64,000 nt of DNA from UBA1141 sp963665155 (GTDB taxonomy: Bacteria > Chloroflexota > Dehalococcoidia > Lucifugimonadales > UBA3495): assembly GCA_963665155.2 (NCBI GenBank), contig CAXXFI010000002.1:930001-994000 (forward strand). Direction: 5' to 3'. Made by a program: the position numbers and the translations under genes. This document shows, piece after piece, positions 63,131 to 64,000 of the stretch. The notes under the pieces are model-generated. The model saw only the letters and a list, made by a program, of their open reading frames with translations, made no database searches and was not told the DNA's origin. Within the stretch, counting starts at the first letter, position 1, and each line of letters opens with the position of its first letter.

Positions 63131-64000
63131 CTAGAAACCCGGCTGAAAAGCCCTGCTGTGACGGGATGGCGTGGAGGATAACCAGTGGACTGTAAGTCTG
63201 AGGCTAAGAGTGACCCAGTTGGCTGCGGCCAATATGAATTGGGTAGTAACGATGGGCGACCCTGGGGCTTGCTGGTCCGGTTTATCGTGAGAGGAGCCTG
63301 GAGCCGGAGATATCATCCCCATCTTGGTAGCCACCAGGGTCAGGTTGGCCACCGTGGCCGCCATGAGTAGTTGGAATCGGGTCTTGGCTCGGCCGAAGTA
63401 GCGAGATTGGCGGACCGCCAGCCGCGCCAGGCGGCCGAGCATCGCCTGGCGCGGCCTACGGTATTCAGCAAAGCCCTCACTCCGCTGGAAGTCCCGGGCT
63501 TGTTGCAAGAGCGCCTCTTGGGGATGCAGGGCTACGGTGCGTCCCGCCCCGTACCGCGCCGCCACGCACTGGGACCGCAGGGGGCATACGCCGCAGACCG
63601 CCGGGTCGAATTGGAAACTCCGGGCCAGGTAGGTCCGACCCAACCGGTTGGTCCGGGTGCCGAAGGTCCGCAGGGTGTGGGTAACATTACCGGCTGGGCA
63701 GGTGCAGGTTCCTGCCTCCAAGTCGATCTGGAAGTCCTCCTTGGGGAAGCAGGCCTTATTAGGGCGACCCGGCACCTTGGCTATTAGAGTCCGACCAGCA
63801 TCGGCAAAGGCCTGCCGCGTCCCGCCATCCCCATAGGCCGCATCCCCGATAGTCTCCTCCACCGCTATGCCCGTGTTCTCCTCACTCTGCTCCACCAGTT
63901 CCAGGACTCCAGTGTTGTCACCGGCATTGCCGGGCAGGATGTCTACCGCGGTCACCAGTTGGGAATCGGTATCCACCACCACCGCAGCCTTATGTCCGTC
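63131..64000 (-). CDS. Transposase (IS1182/IS5-like), C-terminal part, runs off window
   Basis: The frame is open to the right edge; the N-terminus is outside. Visible: GHKAAVVVDTDSQLVTAVDI, LPGNAGDNTGV, ETIGDAAYGDGGTRQ (catalytic D), GRPNKACFPKEDFQIDL, a Cys cluster (CGVCPLRSQC) and RRPRQAMLGRLARLAVRQSR with the catalytic-Glu region altered or shifted, then YFGRAKTRFQLLMAATVANL. The stop TAG is at the element end. It is a different element from the one at 54 kb: its ends do not match. Confidence 0.8.
   Translation of the reverse strand, partial: DGHKAAVVVDTDSQLVTAVDILPGNAGDNTGVLELVEQSEENTGIAVEETIGDAAYGDGGTRQAFADAGRTLIAKVPGRPNKACFPKEDFQIDLEAGTCTCPAGNVTHTLRTFGTRTNRLGRTYLARSFQFDPAVCGVCPLRSQCVAARYGAGRTVALHPQEALLQQARDFQRSEGFAEYRRPRQAMLGRLARLAVRQSRYFGRAKTRFQLLMAATVANLTLVATKMGMISPAPGSSHDKPDQQAPGSPIVTTQFILAAANWVTLSLRLTVHWLSSTPSRHSRAFQPGF

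Overview
The window looks like a chromosomal segment of a moderately GC-rich bacterium with the gene content of the SAR202/Dehalococcoidia side of Chloroflexota. This is inferred from content only, because no rRNA or ribosomal-protein marker is present. The content includes luciferase-like flavin monooxygenases, a CaiB/BaiF CoA-transferase end, two sulfopyruvate-decarboxylase-like gene pairs, VOC dioxygenases, amidohydrolase-2 proteins, a cyclase-family hydrolase, a Baeyer-Villiger monooxygenase, many alpha/beta hydrolases and many UspA proteins. It suggests an oligotroph that degrades diverse small organic molecules.

Layout. 0-13.8 kb: CoA-transferase end, SulP transporter, then a catabolic block (carboxymuconolactone decarboxylase-like, ThDP decarboxylase pair, hydrolases, VOC, amidohydrolase, class V aminotransferase, cupin, cyclase, hemerythrin-like, LLM oxidoreductase). 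14-34 kb: MFS transporter followed by a gene graveyard. It holds a 3' tRNA-Pro-like fragment, a headless pilin, several whole and broken UspA genes, an in-frame UspA/ABC-ATPase chimera, an amber-interrupted lipoprotein, a methyltransferase with a deleted core and a multiply broken MFS gene cut by an IS3 element that abuts an IS982 element. 34-44 kb: TPR lipoprotein, SnoaL fusion, VTT membrane protein and a heat-shock cluster (Clp ATPase, HspR-like regulator, DnaJ/CbpA, divergent Hsp20). A strong terminator, a paired-domain ABM-like protein and a ~520-bp array of 14-bp repeats follow.

44.4-52 kb: an integrated element beside tRNA-Asn, with every gene on the minus strand: HTH protein, primase-polymerase, ParB-like/DNA methyltransferase fusion, RAMA-like small protein, four unknown proteins, DUF5131 and the tail of a serine recombinase whose stop codon lies inside the tRNA. 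52-64 kb: a second catabolic block (amidohydrolase, BVMO, esterase, LLM oxidoreductase, second ThDP decarboxylase pair, VOC). It is cut by a clean IS1182-type insertion in an epimerase gene and by another transposase gene in a TIM-barrel gene at the window edge.

The dominant theme is damage. I count more than a dozen independent lesions: single-base frameshifts, in-frame stops, a 7-bp tandem duplication, gene-fusing deletions and four insertion sequences. Short tandem duplications also recur between genes. Several lesions are single-base homopolymer changes, so sequencing error must be excluded for those. The IS insertions, the chimeras, the 7-bp duplication and the core deletion cannot be explained by simple base-calling error. 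The least explained parts are the tRNA-Asn element with its unknown proteins and the 14-bp repeat array beside it.
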